Virus record (IMG/VR): IMGVR_UViG_3300033388_007730
Location: 155,189-219,188 of that record
Strand: one strand, 5' to 3'
Length of the DNA: 64,000 nt
Source: a virus
The translations under genes were made by a program, and so were the position numbers. The notes under the pieces are model-generated. The model did no database searches and was not told the DNA's origin. It saw only the letters and a program-made list of their open reading frames with translations. This document shows positions 48,854-56,880 of this stretch, in pieces (the stretch's first letter is position 1; every line of letters starts with the position of its first letter).

Positions 48854-49853
48854 ACAAAAAGTTGTAGCTATTAGTGATTTTTTTAATCTTGTAGAGGACG
48901 AAGGTGGGATTTATGAAGTAGAAACTCCTCAAGGATGGGTAGAAATAGGAGATTTAGTCAAAAAGTCTAATAAAGAATGTTATGCTTTATTAACTGATAA
49001 TTATAATGAAATTAGAGGATCTAATGATCATTATGTGGAGACTAAAAGAGGGTGGGTAAAATTAGAAGATATAGATGTTAAGAATGATATTGTTTATACC
49101 GATGAAGGAGAAGAATTAGTAGTCTCTTTAGAAAGTATTGGAGTTCATGATACATTTGATTTAGAAGTTTTAAATGATGAGCATAAATACTATGCCAATG
49201 GAATTGTTAGCCATAATACAGGAAAAACAACAATTGGTAATATCATTTGTAATATGATACCAGATCATACCGTTATATGGATAACTCCTGAAATTTTAGC
49301 GGAGAATATGCATCGTGCTTTTAATTCTATTAAGTCATTATATAAATTGGCAGATTTTGTTTCTCCTTGTGTTATTATACTTGAGGATTTAGATTTATTT
49401 GGCAATGATCGAGACAAAGGTGGAGATATATTATCTCTTGGTGCTTTGATGAATGTTTTAGATGGTGTCAATTCTATTAAAAACGCTGTTACAATAGGAA
49501 CTACTAATAGATTAAGTTCCATTGAATCAGCTTTGAAGAATAGACCAGGAAGGTTTGACAGAGTTATAGAAATACCAGCACTTCCGAAAGAATTGAGAAA
49601 GAAGATGTTCAGAGATAGATTAAAAGGATGGACTGTTGAAAAGGGTGCATTGGATTATATCGTTGAGAACACTAATAAATGGACTGGAGCAGAAGCACAA
49701 GAATTTATCAATAGTTTGAATTTGAAACATATTGGCAGTAATAAGAAAAAGAAGAAAGTTACTATAGTGTGGGCAGAAGAGATTATCAAAACTATGAATA
49801 AATTTGGAGTGGGAGAAGCAAGTAGTTCATTCGGATTCGGTGCTGATAAATGA
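48837..49853 (+). CDS. AAA+ ATPase C-terminal half with long C-intein
   Basis: 338 residues. Residues 1-127 are the C-intein: YEVETPQGWVEIGDL, SNDHYVETKRGWVKL (block B), then HDTFDLEVLNDEHKYYANGI ending SHN. Thr128 begins the C-extein TGKTTIGNIICNM, with Walker B VIILEDLDL, sensor 1 VTIGTTNR, arginine finger region KNRPGRFDRVIEIP, then the lid domain. BCS1/FtsH-like AAA+ pattern. The intact ATPase needs splicing of both chains. The N-terminal domain of the other half is unrecognised, so the target is unknown. Confidence 0.92.
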   Translation: MMEISEQKVVAISDFFNLVEDEGGIYEVETPQGWVEIGDLVKKSNKECYALLTDNYNEIRGSNDHYVETKRGWVKLEDIDVKNDIVYTDEGEELVVSLESIGVHDTFDLEVLNDEHKYYANGIVSHNTGKTTIGNIICNMIPDHTVIWITPEILAENMHRAFNSIKSLYKLADFVSPCVIILEDLDLFGNDRDKGGDILSLGALMNVLDGVNSIKNAVTIGTTNRLSSIESALKNRPGRFDRVIEIPALPKELRKKMFRDRLKGWTVEKGALDYIVENTNKWTGAEAQEFINSLNLKHIGSNKKKKKVTIVWAEEIIKTMNKFGVGEASSSFGFGADK

Positions 49854-49956
49854 AGTAGCGATAAGGACTTATAAAAAAATTTAAGAAAAAAAAAGGATTT
49901 TGTCTTTTTTCATAGTATGTGTATTCAATATTTTTTAATATTTTTTGAAAAAAGTA

Positions 49957-49984
49957 TTGACATTTTGGAATAATATGTTATAAT
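49957..49984 (+). promoter_or_regulatory. Promoter for Ro60 gene
   Basis: TTGACA at 49957, 16-bp spacer, TATAAT at 49979; 75-base leader with GGGAGGA before ATG 50060. The rest of 49854-50059 shows no gene and no obvious Y RNA. Confidence 0.9.
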
Positions 49985-50059
49985 ACTTGAATAACATATT
50001 GTAAAGTTGTTATAAAGTATCTAAATTTTTAATTAGGTTGATTTTAGGGAGGATCAAAA

Positions 50060-51799
50060 ATGAGTAAGTATGCAAGTAATGTAACAAATCCACGTACACC
50101 ACAAAGCAAAAAAGCTAAGAGTAGTCAAGTTAAGAATAATGCTGGAGGATATGTATTCCAGGTTGATGATTGGACTCGTCTTAATCGTTTCCTTATTCTT
50201 GGTAATGAGGGAGGATCTTATTACGCTTCAGAGAATGAGATGTCTAATGATAACTATGATGTCATTAAGAGGTGTATGGCATTGGATAGTAAGAGAACAG
50301 TTGACACTATTGTTCAAATCAGTGATGAGGGTAGAGGTATCAAAAATGCCCCAGCTGTATTTGCTCTTGCTGTTTGTAGCGTATTCGGAGATCAGCAAAC
50401 AAGGTCTTATGCTAATAAGGTGATGCCAAAAGTAGCTAGGTATTCTACCGATCTATTCTCATGGGTAGATGCAGTTAATATTCTTAAAGAAGGACGTAAG
50501 GGTAAAGGAATGCTTCGAGCTATCGGAAGATGGTATACAGAGAAAGATGCTAATAATCTGGCATATCAAATCTGTAAATATCCATCACGTTCTATCGGTG
50601 GTCATAAGTGGGGTCACGCTGACCTGCTTCGTCTAGCTAGAATTTCTCCACCTGCTGCTAATGGTAAACCAGCTAAAGGTGGAAAGGCTTTAACTCTTCC
50701 ATCTGATGATCATGGTATTCTTTTGAAGTACGCTGTACATGGAGTTACATCTCCTCAAGAAATTGATGAGAGAGCTAAGTTAGCAGAGTCTACTGGTAAG
50801 GCACAAGAGAAAGCTGGTATTACTTCTGAGCAACTGGATGGGTTGAAGGATACCCCTTTGAAATATGTATATGCTCATGAGATGTGTAAGAAGGCTAATA
50901 CAGCAAATAAGGTAGTTGCGGTTATTAAGAAATATAAAGTTTCTAGAGAGTCTGTTGCTCCAAATCTAAGGAACGATAAAAAAGTTCAAAGGGCTTTATT
51001 GCCAAGTATGCCTATGACAGCTTTAATTAGGAACCTTGGTGGAATGACTGCTTCTGGTTTGTTGAAGCCATTGTCAGATGAGACTGCGATTGTTATTGAC
51101 AAGATTAGTAATAAAGAGAATCTTAAGAAAGGTCGTATTCATCCTATGAGCGTTTTGCTTGCTATGAAAGTTTATGAGCAAGGACATGGAATGAGAACTA
51201 GTTGGGAGCCAGTTCCACAAATCATAGATGCTCTTGAGAATAGTTTTTACGCAGCATTTAATTACGTAGAGCCAACAGGTAAGAAGTATTTACTTGGCAT
51301 TGATGTTAGTGGGTCTATGGATTGGGACAAGTTGTCTGAGAAAGTTCCAATGACTTCTGCTCAGTGTGCTGCTGCGGTAGCAATGACAATCGCTAGAACA
51401 GAGAAGAATTATCAAATGATGGCTTTTACTAGTATTTTCAAGAAATTGAATATCACAGCAAAAGACAGATTGGGAACAGTTCTTCGCAAGACTAGTGGTA
51501 TGGCTTTCGGCAGTACAGATTGTTCATTGCCAATGCAATATGCTAGCAAGCACGAACTTGATGTTGATGCTTTTGTTGTTCTTACAGATAGTGAGACTTG
51601 GTTTGGTGGAGTCCATCCATTTCAGGCTCTGAAGAGCTACAGGAGAAAGTTCAACAAAAATGCTAAGCTTATTGTTCTAGCATTCGAGGCAAATAGATTT
51701 AGTATTGCTGATCCAAGTGATGCTGGCATGATGGATATTGTAGGTATGGATAGTAATGTACCACGGATTCTATCAGAATTTGTCTCAGGGAAGCTTTAA
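50060..51799 (+). CDS. Ro60 / TROVE-domain RNA-binding protein
   Basis: 579 residues. TROVE features: FLILGNEGGSYYASENEMS near the N-terminus, then HEAT-like helices (APAVFALAVCSVFGDQ, GKGMLRAIGRWY, WGHADLLRLARI). The C-terminal vWA-like domain has YLLGIDVSGSMDWDK (DxSxS MIDAS) and DAFVVLTDSETW. Ro60 binds Y RNAs and misfolded RNAs and works with PNPase in bacteria; phage copies exist in some mycobacteriophages. Strong promoter, leader and richer codon use suggest high expression. Confidence 0.95.
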   Translation: MSKYASNVTNPRTPQSKKAKSSQVKNNAGGYVFQVDDWTRLNRFLILGNEGGSYYASENEMSNDNYDVIKRCMALDSKRTVDTIVQISDEGRGIKNAPAVFALAVCSVFGDQQTRSYANKVMPKVARYSTDLFSWVDAVNILKEGRKGKGMLRAIGRWYTEKDANNLAYQICKYPSRSIGGHKWGHADLLRLARISPPAANGKPAKGGKALTLPSDDHGILLKYAVHGVTSPQEIDERAKLAESTGKAQEKAGITSEQLDGLKDTPLKYVYAHEMCKKANTANKVVAVIKKYKVSRESVAPNLRNDKKVQRALLPSMPMTALIRNLGGMTASGLLKPLSDETAIVIDKISNKENLKKGRIHPMSVLLAMKVYEQGHGMRTSWEPVPQIIDALENSFYAAFNYVEPTGKKYLLGIDVSGSMDWDKLSEKVPMTSAQCAAAVAMTIARTEKNYQMMAFTSIFKKLNITAKDRLGTVLRKTSGMAFGSTDCSLPMQYASKHELDVDAFVVLTDSETWFGGVHPFQALKSYRRKFNKNAKLIVLAFEANRFSIADPSDAGMMDIVGMDSNVPRILSEFVSGKL

Positions 51800-51823
51800 T
51801 CTGTATTTTTTTAACAAATAGGG

Positions 51824-51852
51824 GGGTGGTAGCTGTGCTATCACCCTTTTTT
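51824..51852 (+). terminator. Rho-independent terminator
   Basis: GGGTGGTAG / CTATCACCC stem (one G-U), five-base loop, TTTTTT. Confidence 0.92.
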
Positions 51853-51853
51853 C

Positions 51854-51886
51854 AATTCCGCCAGAGTGAAAAAATTATTAACTTAT
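51854..51886 (+). promoter_or_regulatory. TTCCGCCAGAGTGA promoter-like element, copy 1
   Basis: AATTCCGCCAGAGTGA, 13 bp, then TTATAG, 41 bp before the MT-A70 start. One of four copies in the window. Confidence 0.6.
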
Positions 51887-51894
51887 AGGAATAT

Positions 51895-52452
51895 ATGAAA
51901 GAATATAAAACAATTTATCTTGACCCACCCTGGAATGAGTATGGTGGTGGAAAAGTTAAAAGAGGAGCAGATAGACACTATCCTCTTATGAAGACAAAAG
52001 ATATTATCAATATGAAAGATTTTATTGAAAGTATCTCTGAGAATAACAGCCATTTGTATATGTGGGTGACTAATAATTTTTTACCAGATGGTCTAAAAGT
52101 TTTAGATGCTTGGGGATTTAGATATATCACAAAAATAGATTGGTTCAAAGAGGGGAAGATAGGACTAGGACAATACTATAGAGGTATTACTGAGTCTTGT
52201 TTATTTGGGGTGAAAGGAAAATTGCCTTATAAGGTAATCAATGGCAATCGGCAACAAGGTATAACAGGCTTCACTGCTCCAAGAGGGAGACACTCGCAGA
52301 AACCAGAGTTCATGAGGGAACAGATAGAAAGAGTCTCTTATCCTCCTTTTGTTGAGATATTTGCTAGACCACAAGATAATGACATATTTGTGGATTCTGA
52401 TAAAGTTAAATGGGACTATATGGGAAATGAGGCAGATGGGACAAATTTCTAA
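51895..52452 (+). CDS. MT-A70-type adenine-N6 methyltransferase
   Basis: 185 residues. IYLDPPWNEYGGG is the DPPW catalytic motif; SHLYMWVTNNFLPDG and RGRHSQKPEFM follow as in phage/bacterial MT-A70 enzymes. Modifies adenine in DNA (or RNA), probably for evasion of restriction or regulation. Full-length for the short phage type. Confidence 0.92.
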   Translation: MKEYKTIYLDPPWNEYGGGKVKRGADRHYPLMKTKDIINMKDFIESISENNSHLYMWVTNNFLPDGLKVLDAWGFRYITKIDWFKEGKIGLGQYYRGITESCLFGVKGKLPYKVINGNRQQGITGFTAPRGRHSQKPEFMREQIERVSYPPFVEIFARPQDNDIFVDSDKVKWDYMGNEADGTNF

Positions 52453-52490
52453 ATTCCGCCAGAGTGAAAAAAATTATAATTAGTATGTTG
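52452..52490 (+). promoter_or_regulatory. TTCCGCCAGAGTGA promoter-like element, copy 2
   Basis: AATTCCGCCAGAGTGA, 13 bp, TAGTAT, overlapping the methylase stop and preceding the ankyrin gene. Confidence 0.6.
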
Positions 52491-52532
52491 TGATACTAAA
52501 TAATAGTTGTTGTAATGAGAAAGGGAATACTA

Positions 52533-53120
52533 ATGTCGGTAGCTGAAAGAAACAGATATTTACAGATTCTTTATAAGAATGGTGCTAATAGAAAACAAGT
52601 TTCTATTATCATGAAAGACATTGATGAGAGTAATATTTTTGCCGAAGAAGATATCATCGATATTTATGATGAAGATGATGATTTCAACCGTGTAGCAGAA
52701 ATTCTTTTCAGCAAAACTGCAACAAAAGAAGAAAAAATGGAGGCTGAGAAGTCTTTGAATGAGGAAAAATTAGGGAATAAGATTAGTAAAAAAGGAAAGT
52801 TAAAAGTAACCGAAGCAATGATACTAAAAAAGCAAAGAGAATACATTGCTGCTAATCTTGTTTTAGAAGATGATGAGGATGAAGAGCAAGAAGATTTTGG
52901 CTCTATTGATGAACAAGATGCAAGGTTAGAGGCTCACGCCAGATATGGGCGTAGTCCATTACATGAAGCGATAGCTTATAGAGAGATAGAGTATGTTAAG
53001 AAGTGCATAAAAGAAGGAAAATATCTTGATGCTATCGACAACAATGGACATACTCCTAGAGAAATGGCTTTTTATGATGGCTGGATGGATGCAGTTAAAT
53101 TGTTTAGTGAGGTTTGTTAA
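52533..53120 (+). CDS. Ankyrin-repeat protein
   Basis: 195 residues from ATG 52533 (AAGGGA six bases upstream; ATG 52515 lacks a site). The N-terminal half is helical and acidic. The C-terminal ~60 residues hold two ankyrin-like repeats (RYGRSPLHEAIAYREIEYV, NNGHTPREMAFYDGWMDAV). Ankyrin proteins mediate protein contacts, e.g. with host targets. Confidence 0.75.
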   Translation: MSVAERNRYLQILYKNGANRKQVSIIMKDIDESNIFAEEDIIDIYDEDDDFNRVAEILFSKTATKEEKMEAEKSLNEEKLGNKISKKGKLKVTEAMILKKQREYIAANLVLEDDEDEEQEDFGSIDEQDARLEAHARYGRSPLHEAIAYREIEYVKKCIKEGKYLDAIDNNGHTPREMAFYDGWMDAVKLFSEVC

Positions 53121-53143
53121 TTTTTTTTAGAAGGAGATGTAGT

Positions 53144-53578
53144 ATGAGATTTTTGGTAAATGGTAGAGTTTATGATATAAGGTTCGGAAAGCAGTATCGT
53201 ATTGATCATTTTGGCAGGGCATTGTTCCCTCTTGAGGACACCAGATGTACGATCAGTACAGTAGATGAAAGCATTCAGGGTCCTGAGAAGTATGAATGTG
53301 TTGGTGAAGGAATGGCTTATCTTAGCCATAACGATGAACAGGATTACGACAAGTGGGTAGGCAGGAAGTTGGCATTTGGAAGAGCTTTGCATCGGTTTGG
53401 TAAAGAGGATCGTGCCGAGTTTTGGAGAATATATAAAGATCGTTTTCCAGGACGTAAATTTGAGGTTGCAGTATCTATGGATGGTTGCAAAGAAGCGAAT
53501 ACTATCGCATTTTGTATCAGGAACATTGAGGATTTGCCTCAACCAGAGCGGGCTACAACAGTTGGGGAATCCGTATAG
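53144..53578 (+). CDS. Conserved hypothetical phage protein
   Basis: 144 residues from ATG 53144 (GAAGGAGAT site). Shows DTRCTISTVDES, DEQDYDKWVGRKLAFGRALH and KEDRAEFWRIYKDRF, a pattern I associate with a widespread small phage protein (GRKLALxRAL) of unknown function. No metal motif or signal. Confidence 0.6.
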   Translation: MRFLVNGRVYDIRFGKQYRIDHFGRALFPLEDTRCTISTVDESIQGPEKYECVGEGMAYLSHNDEQDYDKWVGRKLAFGRALHRFGKEDRAEFWRIYKDRFPGRKFEVAVSMDGCKEANTIAFCIRNIEDLPQPERATTVGESV

Positions 53579-53609
53579 GATTCTAAGTTAAAAGCATAGT
53601 TATTTAAGT

Positions 53610-53644
53610 AGGATGTTGGGATTGTTTCTCAACATCCTGTTTTA
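53610..53644 (+). terminator. Hairpin, probable terminator
   Basis: AGGATGTTG / CAACATCCT stem at 53610-53618 and 53630-53638, followed by GTTTTA. Confidence 0.65.
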
Positions 53645-53869
53645 CTAATTAGTGGGAAAAGAAAAGGTGATGGCCCAAACAAAATAACAAATAATAATAC
53701 ACGGGTAGTAGGAATAAGCGGGTTTAAAGCTATTAAATTTTATAAATTAATTAAAGATTTAGAAATTCCTAAAATGGAAAGTAAATGGGATGTTTTTGAG
53801 AATGAGATTAATGATAAAGGTGAATATTTTTATTTAGAGGATTTAAGTAAAAATCGAAAGAGAGGAAAA
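53645..53869 (+). pseudogene. Startless in-frame leader, possible homing endonuclease remnant
   Basis: An open frame continuous with the ligase gene reads GPNKITNNNTRVVGISGFKA, then IKFYKLIKDLEIPKMESKWD. It resembles the C-terminal end of LAGLIDADG-type endonucleases (IxGxKAxKFxxxI). No start codon upstream except ATG 53774. The ligase proper probably starts at 53870, so this looks like debris of an invading gene. Confidence 0.35.
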
Positions 53870-55069
53870 ATGGAAAATTTTGTAAAAATGCTTAAAGATT
53901 GTAGTAAACAACATCCAGCTAGAGTTATGAATTTTGATGATTTAGTTACAGGATTGTTCTATGAGGTTGATTCTGGTAACATAAATGTTAATTATCATCC
54001 ATTATATCCCCAGTTGGCTATATTCAAATATACTCAAAATTGTGTTGTAGAAAGAAATTGGAATCAGTTTACTCTTGTTGCAAGGGGTCTTATACTTGAT
54101 CTTGAAGATGAGAAGGTTATTGCTACACCTTTCATAAAATTTCATAATTATAATGAAATTATAGAGTCTAAAAATTTCATAGAAGCTAAGTTTGTAGCTA
54201 CAGAAAAAGTTGATGGGTCTATGGGTATAATCTTCCATTACGATGAGAGATGGATGGTAGCAACTTGTGGTTCTTTTATATCTGAACAAGCACAGTGGGC
54301 AAGAGAGTGGTTGTACAAGAATGTTGTTGTACAAGATATGGATGTTACAAATACTTATCTGGTAGAAATAATATATCCAGAGAATAAGATTGTAGTGTCT
54401 TATGACTTCTCAGGTTTAGTCTTGCTTGCGGTTTACGATAAGTTTGGCTTGGAATATACTCAAGAGTTATTACAAGCAGAGTCTTCTTATCTTAAACTTA
54501 GAAAAGTGAAAGAATATGATTTCAGGAACATTGATCAAATTCTTAAACTTGCTAAGAAGCTTGATCATAATCAAGAAGGATTTGTTATCAGATTTGGTAG
54601 CGGTGTTAGGCTTAAAGTAAAGGGTGATGAGTATGTACGTATTCATCGTCTTATATCAAAGGTTACACCTATAGCAATTTGGGAAGCACTGCTTCATGGT
54701 GATGATTTAGCTGAGGTAAAGAAGGATCTTCCAGAAGAATTAGAGAAAGATTTCAATGCTATTATTGCTCTTTTGGAAGAGAAGTTGTCTATCTTCATAC
54801 AAGAAGTAGAGACAATGTGTGAGAACACAAAGAGTATGTCTGATAGAGAACTTGGTATGTATATGCAACAACGGCCAGAGGCATTTGCTGGTGGAGAATT
54901 CCCAGAAAGTAAGAGATATATCTTCATGATGAGAAAAGGGAAGTTTTATCAGGCTTTAGATGATACTGATTCTAAAGGGCGTAGGCAGTTGTTCAAAGTA
55001 TTTAAGCCTAAGTCTAATGTTCTTGATGGATATCGTCCATCTTCTGTTGTAAATCGTTTCATACAGTAA
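53870..55069 (+). CDS. T4 Rnl1-like RNA ligase
   Basis: 399 residues from ATG 53870 (GAGAGGAAAA upstream; ATG 53774 would add the remnant leader). FTLVARGLILDLED, ATEKVDGSMGIIFHY (motif I, catalytic Lys), TYLVEIIYPENKIV (motif III), QEGFVIRFGSG (motif IV) and VRLKVKGDEYV (motif V) define a T4 RNA ligase 1-like enzyme. Such ligases reseal tRNAs cut by host anticodon nucleases. Third RNA ligase in the window, of a different subfamily from those at 18325 and 40297/41243. Confidence 0.92.
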   Translation: MENFVKMLKDCSKQHPARVMNFDDLVTGLFYEVDSGNINVNYHPLYPQLAIFKYTQNCVVERNWNQFTLVARGLILDLEDEKVIATPFIKFHNYNEIIESKNFIEAKFVATEKVDGSMGIIFHYDERWMVATCGSFISEQAQWAREWLYKNVVVQDMDVTNTYLVEIIYPENKIVVSYDFSGLVLLAVYDKFGLEYTQELLQAESSYLKLRKVKEYDFRNIDQILKLAKKLDHNQEGFVIRFGSGVRLKVKGDEYVRIHRLISKVTPIAIWEALLHGDDLAEVKKDLPEELEKDFNAIIALLEEKLSIFIQEVETMCENTKSMSDRELGMYMQQRPEAFAGGEFPESKRYIFMMRKGKFYQALDDTDSKGRRQLFKVFKPKSNVLDGYRPSSVVNRFIQ

Positions 55070-55080
55070 AATGGTGGGAT

Positions 55081-55103
55081 AGGTGAAATTTTTTCACCTT
55101 TTC
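55081..55103 (+). terminator. Terminator-like hairpin
   Basis: AGGTGAAA / TTTCACCT 8-bp stem, three-base loop, TTTT. Confidence 0.6.
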
Positions 55104-55115
55104 CCCATTTTTTGG

Positions 55116-55143
55116 TTGAAAGTGAATAAGAAAAGAGTATAAT
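55116..55143 (+). promoter_or_regulatory. Sigma-70-like promoter with GTGA extension
   Basis: TTGAAAGTGA at 55116, 16-bp spacer, TATAAT at 55138; ATG 55179 follows 36 bp downstream with GGAG. Confidence 0.85.
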
Positions 55144-55178
55144 TGAAATAGTTATATTACTTATACTATGGAGATTAT

Positions 55179-55622
55179 ATGAATACACAAAAAAAGAAGT
55201 ATGTACCAGTGTCATGTTATGTTGATGAAAATTGGATGGATATTGGAGGTAACATATATCCTAAAGAGGGGTTAGTCACATCTAAAGAATTTACAGATGA
55301 CATAAATATACAATTTGGTTTGTATGGTATTCTTTGGGGACAGACTGATTATCTACTTTATGAAAAAACTAAGAATAGTAATTGGGTAGTTGTCAAGGTG
55401 GAACTTGATAACAATTTTATTGTTGTAGATAAGTTCCACAATAGAGTAAAGTTCAAAGATGGGATGATACTTTGTTCTGGAAGTATTCGGAAAACAGGAA
55501 GATTCTTATGGAATAATAGAAATGTTTCTTCACAATATTTTTGTGATCCACCAAAAGATATTAAAGAAGAAGAAATAGTAGGTACTAGTTCGTGGATGAA
55601 AGAATTTAGAGGTAAAAACTAA
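55179..55622 (+). CDS. Hypothetical protein
   Basis: 147 residues, beta-rich appearance (KYVPVSCYVDENWMDIGGNI, WVVVKVELDNNFIVVDKF). No recognised motif. First gene after a promoter. Confidence 0.5.
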   Translation: MNTQKKKYVPVSCYVDENWMDIGGNIYPKEGLVTSKEFTDDINIQFGLYGILWGQTDYLLYEKTKNSNWVVVKVELDNNFIVVDKFHNRVKFKDGMILCSGSIRKTGRFLWNNRNVSSQYFCDPPKDIKEEEIVGTSSWMKEFRGKN

Positions 55623-55659
55623 TGATCTTCATTGGTGATGTTAATTTAAGGAGTTTAAA

Positions 55660-55839
55660 ATGGGAATAATTTTAATTGGACTTTATGTTTTTGTTTGTAT
55701 GATGTGGGGAATTTTTGCTATTCGGATGCAGATAATAACTTATCCTGAGAAAAGAAGTAGATTACGATTACTATGTGTTTTTGCGGTGAATTTTATATTA
55801 TGCCCATTTTTAATCTTGGTGGCAACCGTTAAGCTGTGA
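55660..55839 (+). CDS. Small two-helix membrane protein
   Basis: 59 residues from ATG 55660 (AAGGAG upstream). Two hydrophobic segments (GIILIGLYVFVCMMWGIFAI and LCVFAVNFILCPFLILVATV) separated by a basic loop (PEKRSRLR). Could be a holin- or superinfection-type membrane peptide; no proof. Confidence 0.6.
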   Translation: MGIILIGLYVFVCMMWGIFAIRMQIITYPEKRSRLRLLCVFAVNFILCPFLILVATVKL

Positions 55840-55941
55840 AGAGTAAAATATTTTTTATAGTATATTTTACATGGAAAATTAAAGGAGTTTTTAATTAAAA
55901 TCCGAATAAGTATAATAGATATAATTTTTAGGAGATCTATT

Positions 55942-56850
55942 ATGCTTGTTGAATGCGAAAATTGTGGTGAATTAGTTAAAAAATCACCAAGCCACGTTAA
56001 AACACTAAAACATATTTTTTGTGGTAAAAAATGTAGAACAGAATATCGTTTTCTGAATAAAAAAAATAGTAAGTTCTTTGAAAATATAAATACTGAAGAG
56101 AAAGCCTATTGGTTGGGTTTTATTTGTGCTGATGGATGGATGTGTAATAGAGATCCATCTTTTGGGGTAGGATTATCATCGGTAGATAAAATTCATCTGA
56201 TGAAATTTGCCAGATTATTTGATGCTAAAATAATAGAAAATACCAGAGTAGTCCATGGAAAAATATATTATAGAGTTCAAATTCAAGTGTATAATCCTTT
56301 TTTGTATGAGCAATTATTGAGCAAAGGTGTAGTTCCTAATAAAAGTTTAATAAATCGTTTAGATGTTTTTAAATATGTTCCTAAATATTTAAGTTCTCAT
56401 TTCGTAAGAGGGTGGTTCGATGGAGATGGAAGCATATATATAAATAAAGTTAAATGTGCGAATACTTTTTCTATCTGTGGAACTAAGGGTAATTTGAGGA
56501 AAATACAAAGTATGATATTAAATGGTGTTGAAAATTTACGAGTTACAAAAATAAAATCTACTAAAGGTATTTTTGCTTTAGAATGGGGAGGAAGTCATCA
56601 GGCAATTGCTATTAGGAATTGGCTCTACAATGATGCTACTGTTTTTTTATCTCGTAAGAAAGAAAAATTTAATAAGGTTGTAAGAAAAATAGGGAAAAAG
56701 ACTTCTGATTATAGGGGAGTTCATTGGAACAAAGAAAATGAAAAATGGATAGCTCAAATTACTTACAATAAAAAAGTTCATTATTTAGGATCTTTTAGAG
56801 AAGAAGAAATGGCAGCTTTAGCATATACTAAAGCTTTGATAAATGTTTAG
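55942..56850 (+). CDS. LAGLIDADG homing endonuclease with AP2 domain
   Basis: 302 residues. N-terminal zinc finger (CENCGELVKKS ... FCGKKC), LAGLIDADG motifs AYWLGFICADGWM and HFVRGWFDGDGSI, then at residues ~255-300 an AP2 DNA-binding domain (DYRGVHWNKENEKWIAQI ... YLGSFREEEMAALAY). Free-standing, placed at the very start of the metallophosphoesterase gene, whose ATG is missing. Related to the 32422 minus-strand gene. Confidence 0.9.
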   Translation: MLVECENCGELVKKSPSHVKTLKHIFCGKKCRTEYRFLNKKNSKFFENINTEEKAYWLGFICADGWMCNRDPSFGVGLSSVDKIHLMKFARLFDAKIIENTRVVHGKIYYRVQIQVYNPFLYEQLLSKGVVPNKSLINRLDVFKYVPKYLSSHFVRGWFDGDGSIYINKVKCANTFSICGTKGNLRKIQSMILNGVENLRVTKIKSTKGIFALEWGGSHQAIAIRNWLYNDATVFLSRKKEKFNKVVRKIGKKTSDYRGVHWNKENEKWIAQITYNKKVHYLGSFREEEMAALAYTKALINV

Positions 56851-56880
56851 ATTAAAAATAAAATAGATTAAGAGAGGTGT

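Noticed and set aside
49854-50059. Y RNA next to Ro60
   Set aside because: I looked for a tRNA-like or paired RNA upstream and downstream of Ro60 and saw only a promoter, an AT-rich leader and a terminator.
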